Of a DNA stretch of 64,000 bases, positions 1 through 8,688 are shown one piece after another; position 1 is the stretch's first letter, and each line of letters opens with the position of its first letter. This DNA is from DATHTC01 sp963746805 (GTDB lineage Bacteria > Actinomycetota > Thermoleophilia > Gaiellales > Gaiellaceae), in NCBI GenBank assembly GCA_963746805.1, contig CAVVCQ010000003.1, positions 123,538 to 187,537 on the forward strand. The letters run 5' to 3'. The notes under the pieces were generated by a model. It worked only from the letters and a program-made list of their open reading frames with translations. It ran no database searches and had not been told where the DNA came from. The translations under genes were made by a program, and so were the position numbers.

Positions 1-1
1 C

Positions 2-826
2 GGCTCGACCGACGACAGCGTCGAGCGGCTGCGCGCGACCTTTCCGGAATGCCCGTTCGTCGCGCTCGACGAGAACGTCGGGTACGCCCGGGCCGCGAAC
101 GCCGGCGCGGCCGCGCTCGACGGCACCAACTACCTGATCATGAACAACGACGCCTTCGTCCATCGCCCGGGCAGCGTCGCGGCGCTCGTGGACGCGCTCG
201 AGGCGGATCCCGAGCGTGGGATCGTCGTGCCGCGCGTGCGCAACGACGACCTGACGCTGCAGCGGACGGTGAAGCCGCTCGACACGCCTGCCGTCGCGCT
301 CGTGCGCGCGTCGGGCCTGAGCCGGTTCGTCCCGAACCGCTTCCAGCCTCGCTGGAGCACCCACTGGAACCACGACCGCTCACGCGAGATCGTCGCGGCG
401 GACGGACCGGTGCTCGCAGTCCGCGGGAGCGCCTGGAACGCCCTCGGCGGCTACAACCCGCGGATCCGGATGTACGCCGAGGACACGGACATGTGCTGGC
501 GCGTCCGGAAGCTCGGCTGGACGACGTGGTTCACCGTCGACGCCGAGTTCGTCCACCTCGGACGCGCCACGAGCGACCGCCACTGGACGAATCCGGCCCG
601 TGCCACCCTCGTCGGCCGCTCCGAGGCGGCGCTCCTGCACGAGCAGCTCGGCCCGCTCGCCGCGCGCTCGGCCATCCTCTTCATCGTCGGCGGGCTCGGA
701 GCGCGCTGGGCCCTGATGCGCCTGCGGCGCGATCGGGAGAGCGCGGAGGCCATCCGGGCGGCGATCGCCGCCTACGCCGCCGGCATCGGCTCGGGTGACG
801 TCAACGGCGGCAGCCGCGTCGCCTAG
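2..826 (+). CDS. Glycosyltransferase family 2 (5' end outside window)
   Basis: Inverting GT-A fold glycosyltransferase, probably adding a sugar (rhamnosyltransferase-like) to a cell-surface glycan on the cytoplasmic face of the membrane. The frame is open from base 2, so the start lies before the window; 274 residues are present. Visible family marks are the N-terminal NVGYARAANAG stretch, an MNND metal/nucleotide motif at visible residues 47-50, and the acceptor-side GGYNPRIRMYAEDTD segment ending near residue 163. The C-terminus is complete. Its TAG stop shares a CTAG with the stop of the convergent GT4 gene. First gene of a polysaccharide cluster running to 8.7 kb; donor and acceptor cannot be read from the sequence. 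Confidence 0.9.
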   Translation, partial: GSTDDSVERLRATFPECPFVALDENVGYARAANAGAAALDGTNYLIMNNDAFVHRPGSVAALVDALEADPERGIVVPRVRNDDLTLQRTVKPLDTPAVALVRASGLSRFVPNRFQPRWSTHWNHDRSREIVAADGPVLAVRGSAWNALGGYNPRIRMYAEDTDMCWRVRKLGWTTWFTVDAEFVHLGRATSDRHWTNPARATLVGRSEAALLHEQLGPLAARSAILFIVGGLGARWALMRLRRDRESAEAIRAAIAAYAAGIGSGDVNGGSRVA

Positions 827-1998
827 CGGCCCGACGCCGCCGCCGCGAACTCCTCGTAGAACGCCGCGCGTGCTGCGTCGAGCACCGGCGCCTCGTACCG
901 TCGCGCGAGCTCGAAGCTCCGTCGCGCCTCGCGCTCCTGCCACGCTCGATCCGGCACGACGCCCGCCAGCAGGCGAGCGAGGGCGTCGACGTCACCGGGG
1001 GCGTGCACCGCGTTCTCGGCGACGAGCTCCGGGATGCCTCCGGCCGTCGAGCCGACGACGGGACAGGCCCGTGCGAGCGCCTCGACCACGGCACGCGGAA
1101 GGCCCTCCTGAAAGCTCGGCTGGACGTACAGATCGATCTCGTCGAGCCAGCGCGCGACGTCCGCGCCCGGCCGCCGCGTCCCGGAGAAGACGACGACGTC
1201 CCCGAGACCGGCGCGTGCGATCTCGTCGCGCCACACGCCCGGATCGCCGGCGCCGAGGATCCGGAACTCGACCGGCGGCAGCCGCTCCCGCACCGAGGCG
1301 ATCGCGGCGAAGGCGGTGTCGAACCCCTTGTAGCGCACGTACAGGGCGCCGATGGTCCCGATCACGAACGGGCGCGGGCTCGACGCGATCCGCGCCAGTC
1401 GGCGCTCGAGCACGGCCGCGTCGAGCTCGGGCACCTCCACGTCCGAGACGGCCGCCGTCCGACCGGCGGACGGGTACCGCCGCTGCAGGAACTCGCTCGT
1501 CACGTAGAGGACGAACGGCGCACGACGGACGAGACGGCGCGTCCGCCACCAGGAGTACGGCGCCCACGCCTTGCCCTGCCAGTTGCCGTAGTTCCAGAGC
1601 GCATCCCACGTGCAGGCGACGACCTCGACCCCGTGCGGCACTCCCATCCGTTCCGCAACGCGGATGGCGATCGAGGCCGTTTCCCCGGGCAGCCGCGCGA
1701 CGAGGGCATCCGCCCCCTCGAGCGCCTCGCGCACGGTTCGCTCGACCGAGCGGTAGTTGCGGATCCGCTCGAGGGGATGGCTCAGGTTCGGCACCTCGAG
1801 GAAGGACACCTGCGGGTGGCTCGCGAGGCTCAGGTCCTGCGTCGACTGGACCTCGGAGGACGGTCGGGAGACGACGGTGATCGCCTCCGCGAACGCGAGG
1901 TACCGATCCCACGGGAGCACGCCGCGGTCGGAGTAGCGAACGCCGTCGGGGCCGCGGAGGAACCGCTGGTCGAGTGGGAAGACGATCCGTCTGAGCAT
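823..1998 (-). CDS. Glycosyltransferase family 4
   Basis: Retaining GT-B glycosyltransferase of 391 residues, with no membrane segment. The C-terminal Rossmann domain carries GALYVRYKGFDTAF and the nucleotide-sugar binding E-x7-E segment EGLPRAVVE followed by GSTAGGIPELV. I place the start at ATG 1998 (MLRRIVFPLDQ). The frame stays open further upstream, but that sequence overlaps the divergent GT4 gene and reads as arginine-rich noise. It is convergent with the preceding GT2 gene (shared CTAG stops) and divergent from the GT4 gene at 2055 with a 56-base gap. Likely builds the same surface glycan; sugar specificity unknown. Confidence 0.88.
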   Translation of the reverse strand: MLRRIVFPLDQRFLRGPDGVRYSDRGVLPWDRYLAFAEAITVVSRPSSEVQSTQDLSLASHPQVSFLEVPNLSHPLERIRNYRSVERTVREALEGADALVARLPGETASIAIRVAERMGVPHGVEVVACTWDALWNYGNWQGKAWAPYSWWRTRRLVRRAPFVLYVTSEFLQRRYPSAGRTAAVSDVEVPELDAAVLERRLARIASSPRPFVIGTIGALYVRYKGFDTAFAAIASVRERLPPVEFRILGAGDPGVWRDEIARAGLGDVVVFSGTRRPGADVARWLDEIDLYVQPSFQEGLPRAVVEALARACPVVGSTAGGIPELVAENAVHAPGDVDALARLLAGVVPDRAWQEREARRSFELARRYEAPVLDAARAAFYEEFAAAASGR

Positions 1999-2054
1999 GG
2001 GCGCCCGCGGCCGTTGCCGGCCCGCGATCGTACTAGGCTGCCGCACGAGCGCCG

Positions 2055-3164
2055 GTGCAGCCACGTCCCCTCCCTCGTCGCCCCCTCGTCGTCTCGCACA
2101 GCGCCGAAGCGGGCGGGAGCAACGAGGTCGTCCTCTCGCTCCTCCGGCATCGACCGGCCGGCAGCGAGCCGACGTGCGTCTTCCTCGCCGACGGTCCCGT
2201 CCTCGGTGTTCTCGATCGACTCGGGATCCGCGTCGAACTGGTCGAGGCCGGCCCGGCGCGACACGTCTGGCGCGCGCCCGGCGTGATCCGCCGCCTGCGC
2301 CGGACCGCTCGCGAGACCGACGCCGACCTGGTGTTCGCGCACGTGGCGAAAGCACACGCGTACGCCTCGCCCGCCGCACGAGCGGCGCGGCTGCCGTACC
2401 TGTGGTGGCAGCACGACGTGCCACGGCCGACGCCGTCGGGCAGGCTCGCCGCCCGGCTGCCGGCCGCAGCGGTGGTGTGCTCCTCGGATTTCACGGCGGA
2501 GCGCCAGCGGCGCCTCGGGTCCCGTCACGTCGTTCGGGTCCATCCCGGTGTCGAGCTCGGCGACGACGCGGCGCCGTCGCGGTCGGGCGTCCCGGCGCCG
2601 CCGACGATCGGCGCCGTCGGCCGGCTCCGCCGGTACAAGCGGCTCGAGCTCCTCCTCGCAGCGGTGCCGGCAGTGCTCGAGGAAGAGCCGGAGGTCCGAT
2701 TCGAGATCGCCGGAGGGGCGACCGCCGACACCACGTACCCGGACGAGCTCCACCGGCTCGCCGCAGCGCTGGGCGTCGAGCATGCGGTGGTGTTCCGCGG
2801 CCACGTCCCGGCCGCGGCGGCGACGATGCGCGAGTACGACGTCGTCGTCCACACCGCGGAGCTCGAGCCCTTCGGCCTCGTGGTCGCCGAAGCCCTCCTG
2901 CACGGCGTTCCGGTCGTGTGCCCGCGCGACGGCGGCCCCGCGGAGATCGTTCGCGACGGCGTCGACGGGATCCACGTCGACGTGGAGGACCGGGAGGCGC
3001 TCGCGCAGGCGATTCTCGCGCTCGTTCGCGATCCCGCGCAACGCGAGTCGATGGGCCGGTCGGGCGCGACCCACGTGAGAGAGCGCTTCACGGCGGAGCG
3101 GATGGCGCGAGACGCATGGCAGCTCGCCGCCGACGTCGCCGGGGGCCGGGCACGCTCGGCGTGA
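2055..3164 (+). CDS. Glycosyltransferase family 4
   Basis: Second GT-B family 4 enzyme (369 residues, GTG start). The N-terminal acceptor domain has the SHSAEAGGSNEVV glycine-rich opening; the donor domain has VGRLRRYKRLELLL and the EPFGLVVAEALLHGVPVV E-x7-E signature, then a DGGPAEIV loop. Its stop TGA overlaps the GTG of the next gene (GTGA), so the two are probably translationally coupled. A TAGGCT hexamer at 2034-2039 may be the -10 box, 15 bases before the start. Predicted cytoplasmic, peripheral to the membrane, in polysaccharide assembly. Confidence 0.88.
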   Translation: MQPRPLPRRPLVVSHSAEAGGSNEVVLSLLRHRPAGSEPTCVFLADGPVLGVLDRLGIRVELVEAGPARHVWRAPGVIRRLRRTARETDADLVFAHVAKAHAYASPAARAARLPYLWWQHDVPRPTPSGRLAARLPAAAVVCSSDFTAERQRRLGSRHVVRVHPGVELGDDAAPSRSGVPAPPTIGAVGRLRRYKRLELLLAAVPAVLEEEPEVRFEIAGGATADTTYPDELHRLAAALGVEHAVVFRGHVPAAAATMREYDVVVHTAELEPFGLVVAEALLHGVPVVCPRDGGPAEIVRDGVDGIHVDVEDREALAQAILALVRDPAQRESMGRSGATHVRERFTAERMARDAWQLAADVAGGRARSA

Positions 3165-3868
3165 TCGACACCCACTGCCACCTGCTCTTCGGCATCGACG
3201 ACGGCCCGCGCACGCCGGAGGACTCCCTCGCCCTCGCCCGCGTCCTCCACGCGGACGGCGTGAGCACGGTCGTATGCACACCCCACTGGTCGCGTGCGTT
3301 CCCGACGGCATGGCCCGACGTCCTCGCGGCGACCGAGCAGGCCCGTCTCGACCTCGCTGCGGCGGGCGTCGAGCTCGAGCTCGTGCCGGCCTCGGAGCTG
3401 AGCCCGGCGGTCGCGGTCACGGCGCCGCTGGAGCTGATCGCCGAGCGCGCGATCGGCGGCCGGTACGTGGTCGTGGAGGCGGTTGCCGACACGCCCGCGC
3501 CCTTCTTCGCGAGCGTGCTCGACCGGCTGCGCCCGGCGGAGCTCGTTCCCGTGTTCGCGCATCCGGAGCGGTCGCGGGCAGTGCAGCGCGATCCCGCGCT
3601 GCTGGCCGCGAGCAGGCGCGACGGCGCGCTCGTCCAGACCGTTGCGCCGAGTCTCGTCGGCCGCTGGGGACGGGACGTGGCCCGGACCGCGTGGGCGCTC
3701 GTGGAGCGAGACCTGACGGATCTGGTCGGCTCGGATGCCCACGGCGTCCGTTCCCGCCGCTCTCATCTGCTGGAAGCGGCCACGGCGCTGGCCCAGCGCG
3801 TGGGCCGCGAGCGTGCCGAGGAGCTGACGGTCCGCGCCCCGGGCCGGCTGCTGGACGGAGCGGGCTAG
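3161..3868 (+). CDS. PHP-domain phosphatase, CpsB/CapC (YwqE) type
   Basis: Manganese-dependent phosphatase of the PHP superfamily, 235 residues. Related proteins dephosphorylate tyrosine kinases that control capsule or exopolysaccharide export. Metal ligands are visible in order: DTHCHLLFGIDDGP at the N-terminus (HxH), CTPHW, an acidic site after the SELSP stretch, FAHPERSRA in the middle and GSDAHG near the C-terminus. The start is the GTG overlapping the previous stop by four bases, which puts the HxH motif at residues 4-6 as usual for the family. No cognate BY-kinase is visible in the window. The gene ends in a CTAG shared with the convergent GT4. Substrate is inferred from context. Confidence 0.82.
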   Translation: MIDTHCHLLFGIDDGPRTPEDSLALARVLHADGVSTVVCTPHWSRAFPTAWPDVLAATEQARLDLAAAGVELELVPASELSPAVAVTAPLELIAERAIGGRYVVVEAVADTPAPFFASVLDRLRPAELVPVFAHPERSRAVQRDPALLAASRRDGALVQTVAPSLVGRWGRDVARTAWALVERDLTDLVGSDAHGVRSRRSHLLEAATALAQRVGRERAEELTVRAPGRLLDGAG

Positions 3869-4938
3869 TCGGCGACGAGCGTCTCCGCGACGCGCCGGAT
3901 CTCCGAGACGAATCGCTCCTCCGAGAACCGCTCGGACCGCGCGCGCACAGCTGCCGGATCGAGCTCCTCCTGCGCCGCACGCCGCACGGCGGCGCGCACG
4001 AGCGCCACGTCCGCCCGCTCGACGAGCCAGCCCGTGACGCCGTCCTCCACGATGTCGAGGGCGCCTCCCTGCCGGAGGGCGACGACCGGCGTCCCGCACG
4101 CCTGAGCCTCGGCCATGATGATCCCGAAGTCTTCGTCGGCCGGGAACACGAGCGCGCGCGCCGACCGGTACAGACGGCGGAGCTCGTCGTCGTCGACCTC
4201 GCCCAGAAAGGCGACGTTCGGGGTCGCCCGCCGACGCAACTCCGCCTCGAGATGACCCGCCCCGACGACGTTGACGCGAAAGGGAAGGTCGGCGAACGCC
4301 TCCACGACCAGGTCGGCGCGCTTGTATGCGACCAGCCGTCCGACGTAGAGGAACTCGTCGCTGCGCTCGCCGCCCGGCGAGAAATACGTCGTGCGCACCG
4401 GCGGGAAGATGACCTCCGCGCTCCGTCCGTAGAACCGGTCGATACGAGCCGCGACGGCCGTCGAGTTCGCGACGAAGCGATCGACTCGCTGCGCCGTCCG
4501 GCGATCCCAGCGGCGAAAGGCGCCCATCGCGACGCGCGCGACCGGTCGGAGCGGCGGCGGAAAGCGCCCGCGCTCGCTCTCGAAATCCCACGCGTAGCGC
4601 ATCGGCGTGTGGCAGTAGCAGAGGTGGCGCGCGCCGTCCGGGACGCGCACGGCGCGCGCGCAGGCGTGGCTGCTGGTGATGACGAGGTCGGACGGCGGCG
4701 TCGGGACGAGCTTCCACGCGAAGGGCATGAGCGGCACGAGCCACTCGTGGTGGCTCGTCGCTCCCGGAAGGTGCTGGAGCGGCGACGGGCGGGCGTGCCG
4801 CAGCGGCGGGTCGACCGCGTCGGGCTCGACGAGCGTGGTCACGACCGCAGCGTCTGGAAAGGCGGTCAGCATCGCCTCGACCACGCGCTCCGACCCCGCC
4901 ATGCGGACCAGCCACTCGTGCGCGATCGTCACACGCAT
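3865..4938 (-). CDS. Glycosyltransferase family 4 (mannosyltransferase WbaZ-like)
   Basis: GT-B glycosyltransferase of 357 residues opening MRVTIAHEWLVRMAGSERV, the usual start of WbaZ-like mannosyl/glucosyl-transferases. Donor-site features are YVGRLVAYKRADLVVEAF and the C-terminal EDFGIIMAEAQACGTPVVAL E-x7-E motif. TATGGT sits at 4945-4950, six bases before ATG 4938, so the message is probably leaderless. It is convergent with the PHP phosphatase gene through overlapping TAG stops and divergent from the rfbC-like gene, 65 bases away. Confidence 0.87.
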   Translation of the reverse strand: MRVTIAHEWLVRMAGSERVVEAMLTAFPDAAVVTTLVEPDAVDPPLRHARPSPLQHLPGATSHHEWLVPLMPFAWKLVPTPPSDLVITSSHACARAVRVPDGARHLCYCHTPMRYAWDFESERGRFPPPLRPVARVAMGAFRRWDRRTAQRVDRFVANSTAVAARIDRFYGRSAEVIFPPVRTTYFSPGGERSDEFLYVGRLVAYKRADLVVEAFADLPFRVNVVGAGHLEAELRRRATPNVAFLGEVDDDELRRLYRSARALVFPADEDFGIIMAEAQACGTPVVALRQGGALDIVEDGVTGWLVERADVALVRAAVRRAAQEELDPAAVRARSERFSEERFVSEIRRVAETLVAD

Positions 4939-4944
4939 CGCGGG

Positions 4945-4996
4945 ACCATAACGGCGGCCGACGCGCGTTCCCGGCGCCGACGACGGCCACTACGAT
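4945..4996. promoter_or_regulatory. Divergent -10 boxes of GT4 and rfbC
   Basis: On the minus strand TATGGT (4945-4950) is six bases before ATG 4938. On the plus strand TACGAT (4991-4996) is seven bases before GTG 5004. The plus-strand box overlaps the alternative ATG at 4995, so it argues for the GTG as the true rfbC start. No clear -35 boxes. Confidence 0.55.
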
Positions 4997-5003
4997 GCGC
5001 CGC

Positions 5004-5552
5004 GTGATCTTCCGGGAGACCGAGGTGGCAGGGGCGTTCGTCGTCGAGCTCGAGCCGCGCGCAGACGAGCGCGGGTTCTTCGCACGCGCGTATTGCCGCG
5101 AGGAGTTCACCGACCACGGTCTCAACCCGGAGGTCGCGCAGTGCAACGTCTCGTTCAGCGCGGCCGCAGGGACGCTCCGCGGCATGCACTTCCAGCTCCC
5201 CCCGCACGAGGAGGCGAAGCTCGTGCGCTGCACGCGGGGCGCGCTCTGGGATGTCGCGCTCGACCTGCGCCCCGGCTCTCCCACCTACCTGCGGTGGACC
5301 GGCGTCGAGCTGACTGCGGAGAACCGTCGGATGCTCTTCGTCCCGGAGGGCTGCGCGCACGGCTTCCAGACGCTCCAGCCCGAGACGGAGGCCTTCTACC
5401 AGGTCAGCGCGGCGTACGCGCCGGACGCCGAGCGGGGGTTTCGGTGGGACGATCCGGCCTTCGGCATCGACTGGCCGGAGGCCCCGCAGCGCATCCTCTC
5501 CCCGAAAGACGAATCCTGGCCGGACTACGAGCCTGACCCCGGATCGCCGTGA
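5004..5552 (+). CDS. rfbC: dTDP-4-dehydrorhamnose 3,5-epimerase family (RmlC-like)
   Basis: Cupin-fold epimerase of 182 residues acting on a nucleotide-linked 4-keto-6-deoxy sugar, cytoplasmic. RGMHFQ at residues 59-64 holds the catalytic base His62. The EGCAHGFQTL and AFYQVSAAYAP stretches are family hallmarks, and the C-terminal DDPAFGIDWP segment is typical. I use GTG 5004 (MIFRETEVAGAF), which matches the family N-terminus and lies seven bases after a -10 box; an in-frame ATG exists at 4995. Its stop overlaps the next start. RmlA, RmlB and RmlD are not in the window, while a CDP-sugar enzyme (RfbF) is two genes on, so the true substrate may not be dTDP-linked. Confidence 0.85.
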   Translation: MIFRETEVAGAFVVELEPRADERGFFARAYCREEFTDHGLNPEVAQCNVSFSAAAGTLRGMHFQLPPHEEAKLVRCTRGALWDVALDLRPGSPTYLRWTGVELTAENRRMLFVPEGCAHGFQTLQPETEAFYQVSAAYAPDAERGFRWDDPAFGIDWPEAPQRILSPKDESWPDYEPDPGSP

Positions 5553-6856
5553 TCATCGTCGACCGCGCGCTGGAGGAGCGGGAGCGACTCGGCCGGCCGG
5601 TGCGCGTGGCGATGGTCGGAGCCGGGTTCATGGGCCGCGGGATCGCGCTCCAGATCGTGCGGTCGACGCCGGGGATGGCCCTCGTCGCGATCGCGAACCG
5701 CCACCCGCAGCGCGCCGAGGACGCATACCGGGGCGCGGGCGTCGAGTCCGTGGCGCGCGTGGACGGGCGCGCGGCCCTCGAACGCGCGATCGCGAACGGC
5801 GTCGCCGCGGTCACCGACGACGCGCAGCTGCTCGCGGAGGCCGACGGGGTCGACGCCATCATCGAGGTGACGGGCGCGGTCGAGCATTCCGCGCGGGTCG
5901 TCGTCGCGGCGATCGACCACGGCAAGCACGTGGTCCTCATGAACGCGGAGCTCGACGGCACCGTGGGCCCGCTCCTGAAGACCTACGCAGACCGCGCCGG
6001 CGTCGTCTACACGAACGCGGACGGCGACCAGCCGGGCGTCCAGGGGAACCTCTTCCGCTTCGTCCGCGGGATCGGCGTCCGGCCCGTGCTCTGCGGGAAC
6101 ATCAAGGGGCTGCACGACCCGTACCGCAACCCGACCACCCAGGAGGGTTTCGCGAGACAGTGGGGGCAGAACCCGTGGATGGTGACGTCGTTCGCCGACG
6201 GGACGAAGATCTCGTTCGAGCAGGCCGTGGTGGCGAACGCGACGGGAATGCGCGTGGCACGACGGGGCATGCTCGGTCCCACGGTCGAGGCCGGGACGCC
6301 GATCACCGAGGCGGCCGCGAGCATCTACCCGCTCGAGGAGCTGGAGGACGGGCCCGGGCTCGTCGACTACGTCGTCGGCGCGTCGCCCGCGCCGGGCGTG
6401 TTCGTGCTCGGGACGCACGACGATCCGGCGCAGCGCCACTACCTCGACCTCTACAAGCTCGGCGAGGGGCCCCTGTACTGCTTCGTCACGCCGTATCACC
6501 TCTGTCACTTCGAGGTGCCTGCCACGGTCGCCCGCGCGGTGCTCTTCGGAGACGCCGCGCTCGCTCCCGCGGGCGCGCCGCACGTGGACGTCGTCACCGC
6601 GGCGAAGAAGCCGCTGACCGCAGGCGAGACACTCGATGCCCTGGGCGGCTACTCCACGTACGGCCTCGCCGAGAACGCCGACGTGGCGGCGGCCGCGCAG
6701 CTCCTCCCCATCGGACTCGCCGAGGGCTGCCGCGTGCGCCGCGCGGTGGCGCGCGACGAGGTGCTCACGTTCGCCGACGTGGAGATTCCCGAAGGCCGTC
6801 TCGTCGACCGGCTCCGCGCGGAGCAGGACGCGACGTTCGCGCGCCTCCCGGCGTAG
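5549..6856 (+). CDS. Homoserine dehydrogenase-like oxidoreductase with C-terminal SAF domain (COG4091)
   Basis: A 435-residue NAD(P)-dependent protein. The Rossmann motif RVAMVGAGFMGRGIA lies near residues 19-33, followed by a homoserine-dehydrogenase-like catalytic region containing TNADGDQPGVQGNLFRFVR. The C-terminal part (VTAAKKPLTAGETLDALGGYS to LTFADVEIPEG) reads as a SAF domain, the fold found in sialic-acid synthases and related sugar enzymes. The GTG start overlaps the rfbC-like stop by four bases, so the two are coupled. Members of this family are annotated as predicted homoserine dehydrogenases, but the placement between RmlC and RfbF suggests a role in an unusual sugar. Reaction unknown. 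Confidence 0.75.
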   Translation: MIIVDRALEERERLGRPVRVAMVGAGFMGRGIALQIVRSTPGMALVAIANRHPQRAEDAYRGAGVESVARVDGRAALERAIANGVAAVTDDAQLLAEADGVDAIIEVTGAVEHSARVVVAAIDHGKHVVLMNAELDGTVGPLLKTYADRAGVVYTNADGDQPGVQGNLFRFVRGIGVRPVLCGNIKGLHDPYRNPTTQEGFARQWGQNPWMVTSFADGTKISFEQAVVANATGMRVARRGMLGPTVEAGTPITEAAASIYPLEELEDGPGLVDYVVGASPAPGVFVLGTHDDPAQRHYLDLYKLGEGPLYCFVTPYHLCHFEVPATVARAVLFGDAALAPAGAPHVDVVTAAKKPLTAGETLDALGGYSTYGLAENADVAAAAQLLPIGLAEGCRVRRAVARDEVLTFADVEIPEGRLVDRLRAEQDATFARLPA

Positions 6857-6859
6857 TCG

Positions 6860-7633
6860 CTACCACACCTTCCACGGAGGGCGCGGCGAGCGCCAGTGCT
6901 CCTCCAGCACCATCCGGTCGCGGAGCGTGTCCATCGGATGCCAGAACCCCTCGTGGCGGTACGCCGCCAGGCGTCCCGCGGCCGCCATCCGCTCGAGCGG
7001 CTCGCGCTCCCACACCGCGGCGTCGCCGTCCACGTACTCGAGCGCCTCGGGCTCGACGACGAAGAAGCCGCCGTTGATCCACGCACCGTCCCCGGTCGGC
7101 TTCTCGTGGAACGAGCGGACCAGACGCTCGTCGCCGCCGAGCACGATCGCGCCGAACCGGCCCGGCGGCTGCACCGCCGTCATGGTCGCGAGCGCACGTT
7201 GCTCGCGGTGGAACGCGACGAGCGCACCGAGGTCCACGTCCGCGACACAGTCGCCGTACGTGAGGCAGAACGTCTCGTCCCCGAGGTACGGCAGGCACCG
7301 CTTCACCCGCCCGCCGGTCATCGTCTCGGGCCCGGTCTCGACAACGGTGACCCGCCACGGCTCGCTTCCGTGGTGGTGCACGGTCGTGGTCTGCTCCCTC
7401 AGGTCGAACGTGACCGTGGAGCTGCGCAGGACGTAGCCGGCGAAGTACTCCTTGATCATCCCGCTCCGGTAGCCGGCGGCGATCACGAAGTCGTTGATCC
7501 CGTGGGCCGAGTAGATCTTCATCACGTGCCAGAGGATCGGCATCTCGCCGATCTCGACCATCGGCTTCGGACGGACGGCGGTCTCCTCGGAGATGCGCGT
7601 CCCGTACCCGCCCGCCAGGATCACCGCCTGCAC
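6860..7633 (-). CDS. rfbF: Glucose-1-phosphate cytidylyltransferase
   Basis: Makes CDP-glucose from CTP and glucose-1-phosphate, the entry step to CDP-linked deoxy and branched sugars. The 257-residue length matches the family. The nucleotidyltransferase signature GGYGTR is at residues 8-13, RPKPMVEIG at 21-29, then the Mg-binding TYGDCVADVD and WINGGFFV segments. Start is GTG 7633 (MQAVILAGG); the open frame upstream overlaps the divergent gene and lacks family sequence. A TACAGT box lies six bases before the start. CDP-glucose 4,6-dehydratase (RfbG) is not in this window. Confidence 0.93.
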   Translation of the reverse strand: MQAVILAGGYGTRISEETAVRPKPMVEIGEMPILWHVMKIYSAHGINDFVIAAGYRSGMIKEYFAGYVLRSSTVTFDLREQTTTVHHHGSEPWRVTVVETGPETMTGGRVKRCLPYLGDETFCLTYGDCVADVDLGALVAFHREQRALATMTAVQPPGRFGAIVLGGDERLVRSFHEKPTGDGAWINGGFFVVEPEALEYVDGDAAVWEREPLERMAAAGRLAAYRHEGFWHPMDTLRDRMVLEEHWRSPRPPWKVW

Positions 7634-7639
7634 GGCGAA

Positions 7640-7689
7640 ACTGTATGCCCGGCGGAGGCGGTCGCATCGCTGCGACCGTCCGGTAGCCT
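7640..7689. promoter_or_regulatory. Divergent -10 boxes, rfbF and epimerase
   Basis: Minus-strand TACAGT (7640-7645) is six bases ahead of rfbF GTG 7633; plus-strand TAGCCT (7684-7689) is eight bases ahead of GTG 7698. Both fit the leaderless pattern seen across the window. Confidence 0.5.
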
Positions 7690-7697
7690 CCCGGGCC

Positions 7698-8684
7698 GTG
7701 TCCGCACAACGTGTCCTGGTCACCGGCGGCGCGGGCTTCATCGGCTCGCACCTGACCGAGCTCCTGCTCGCCGCGGGCTGCGAGGTGTGGGCGCTCGACG
7801 ACCTCTCGACGGGCTCGCGCGACAACGTGGCGCACCTGCTCGACGACCCGAGCTACCACCTCGTCGTCGACACGGTGCTCTCGCACACCGTCGTGAACGA
7901 GCTCGTCAACAAGGCCGACGTCGTCTACCACCTGGCCGCCGCCGTCGGGCCGCGCCTGATCGTGGAGCGCCCCGTCCACACGATCGTCACGAACCTCGAG
8001 GGCTCCGAGATCGTCCTCGACCACTGCGCGCGCTTCGAGAAGCGGGTGCTCGTGGCCTCGACCTCGGAGGTCTACGGCGACCACCGCTCGCCCGAGCCGC
8101 TGCGCGAGGACTCGCGCCGCGTCTACGGCCCGACGACGCAGAAGCGCTGGCTCTACGCCGACTCGAAGGCGATGGACGAGTACCTCGCGCTCGCGTACCG
8201 GCAGGAGCGCGGGCTGAACTTCGTCATCCCGCGGCTCTTCAACACCGTCGGCCCGCGCCAGAGCGGCCAGTACGGCATGGTCGTCGCCCGGTTCGCGCAG
8301 GCGGCGGTCGCCGGCCTCCCGCTCGAGATCCACGGAGACGGCACGCAGACGCGCACCTTCTGCCACGTCCGGGACACGATCCGCGCGCTCAAGGGGCTGA
8401 TGGACTCGGAGGCGGCGACCGGCGACATCTTCAACGTCGGCTCGCGCAACCACATCTCGGTCGGCGAGCTGGCGAACCGCATCCTCGAGCTCGCAGGATC
8501 CAGCTCCGAGATCGTCTACGTCCCGTACGACCAGGTCTACGGCCTCGGGATCGACGACATGCTCCACCGCGTCCCGGCGATCGAGAAGATCCGCGACGCG
8601 ATCGGCTGGGAGCCCGAGTACGACCTCGACCGCATCCTGCTCGACGTGATCGAGCACACGCGGGCCACGGCCACGCCCGTCTGA
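7698..8684 (+). CDS. NAD-dependent epimerase/dehydratase (extended SDR)
   Basis: Extended short-chain dehydrogenase of 328 residues acting on a nucleotide sugar. The NAD-binding TGGAGFIGS is at residues 9-17, the STSEVYGD serine motif near 121-128, and the catalytic Tyr153/Lys157 pair is in YADSK. The C-terminal segment with GIDDMLHRVPAIEKIRDAIG resembles UDP-glucuronate decarboxylase and CDP/UDP-sugar epimerases more than plain GalE. The GTG start at 7698 puts the Rossmann motif where the family has it; the frame upstream is non-conserved. Divergent from rfbF and probably in the same sugar pathway. Exact substrate uncertain. Confidence 0.82.
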   Translation: MSAQRVLVTGGAGFIGSHLTELLLAAGCEVWALDDLSTGSRDNVAHLLDDPSYHLVVDTVLSHTVVNELVNKADVVYHLAAAVGPRLIVERPVHTIVTNLEGSEIVLDHCARFEKRVLVASTSEVYGDHRSPEPLREDSRRVYGPTTQKRWLYADSKAMDEYLALAYRQERGLNFVIPRLFNTVGPRQSGQYGMVVARFAQAAVAGLPLEIHGDGTQTRTFCHVRDTIRALKGLMDSEAATGDIFNVGSRNHISVGELANRILELAGSSSEIVYVPYDQVYGLGIDDMLHRVPAIEKIRDAIGWEPEYDLDRILLDVIEHTRATATPV

Positions 8685-8688
8685 CCCG

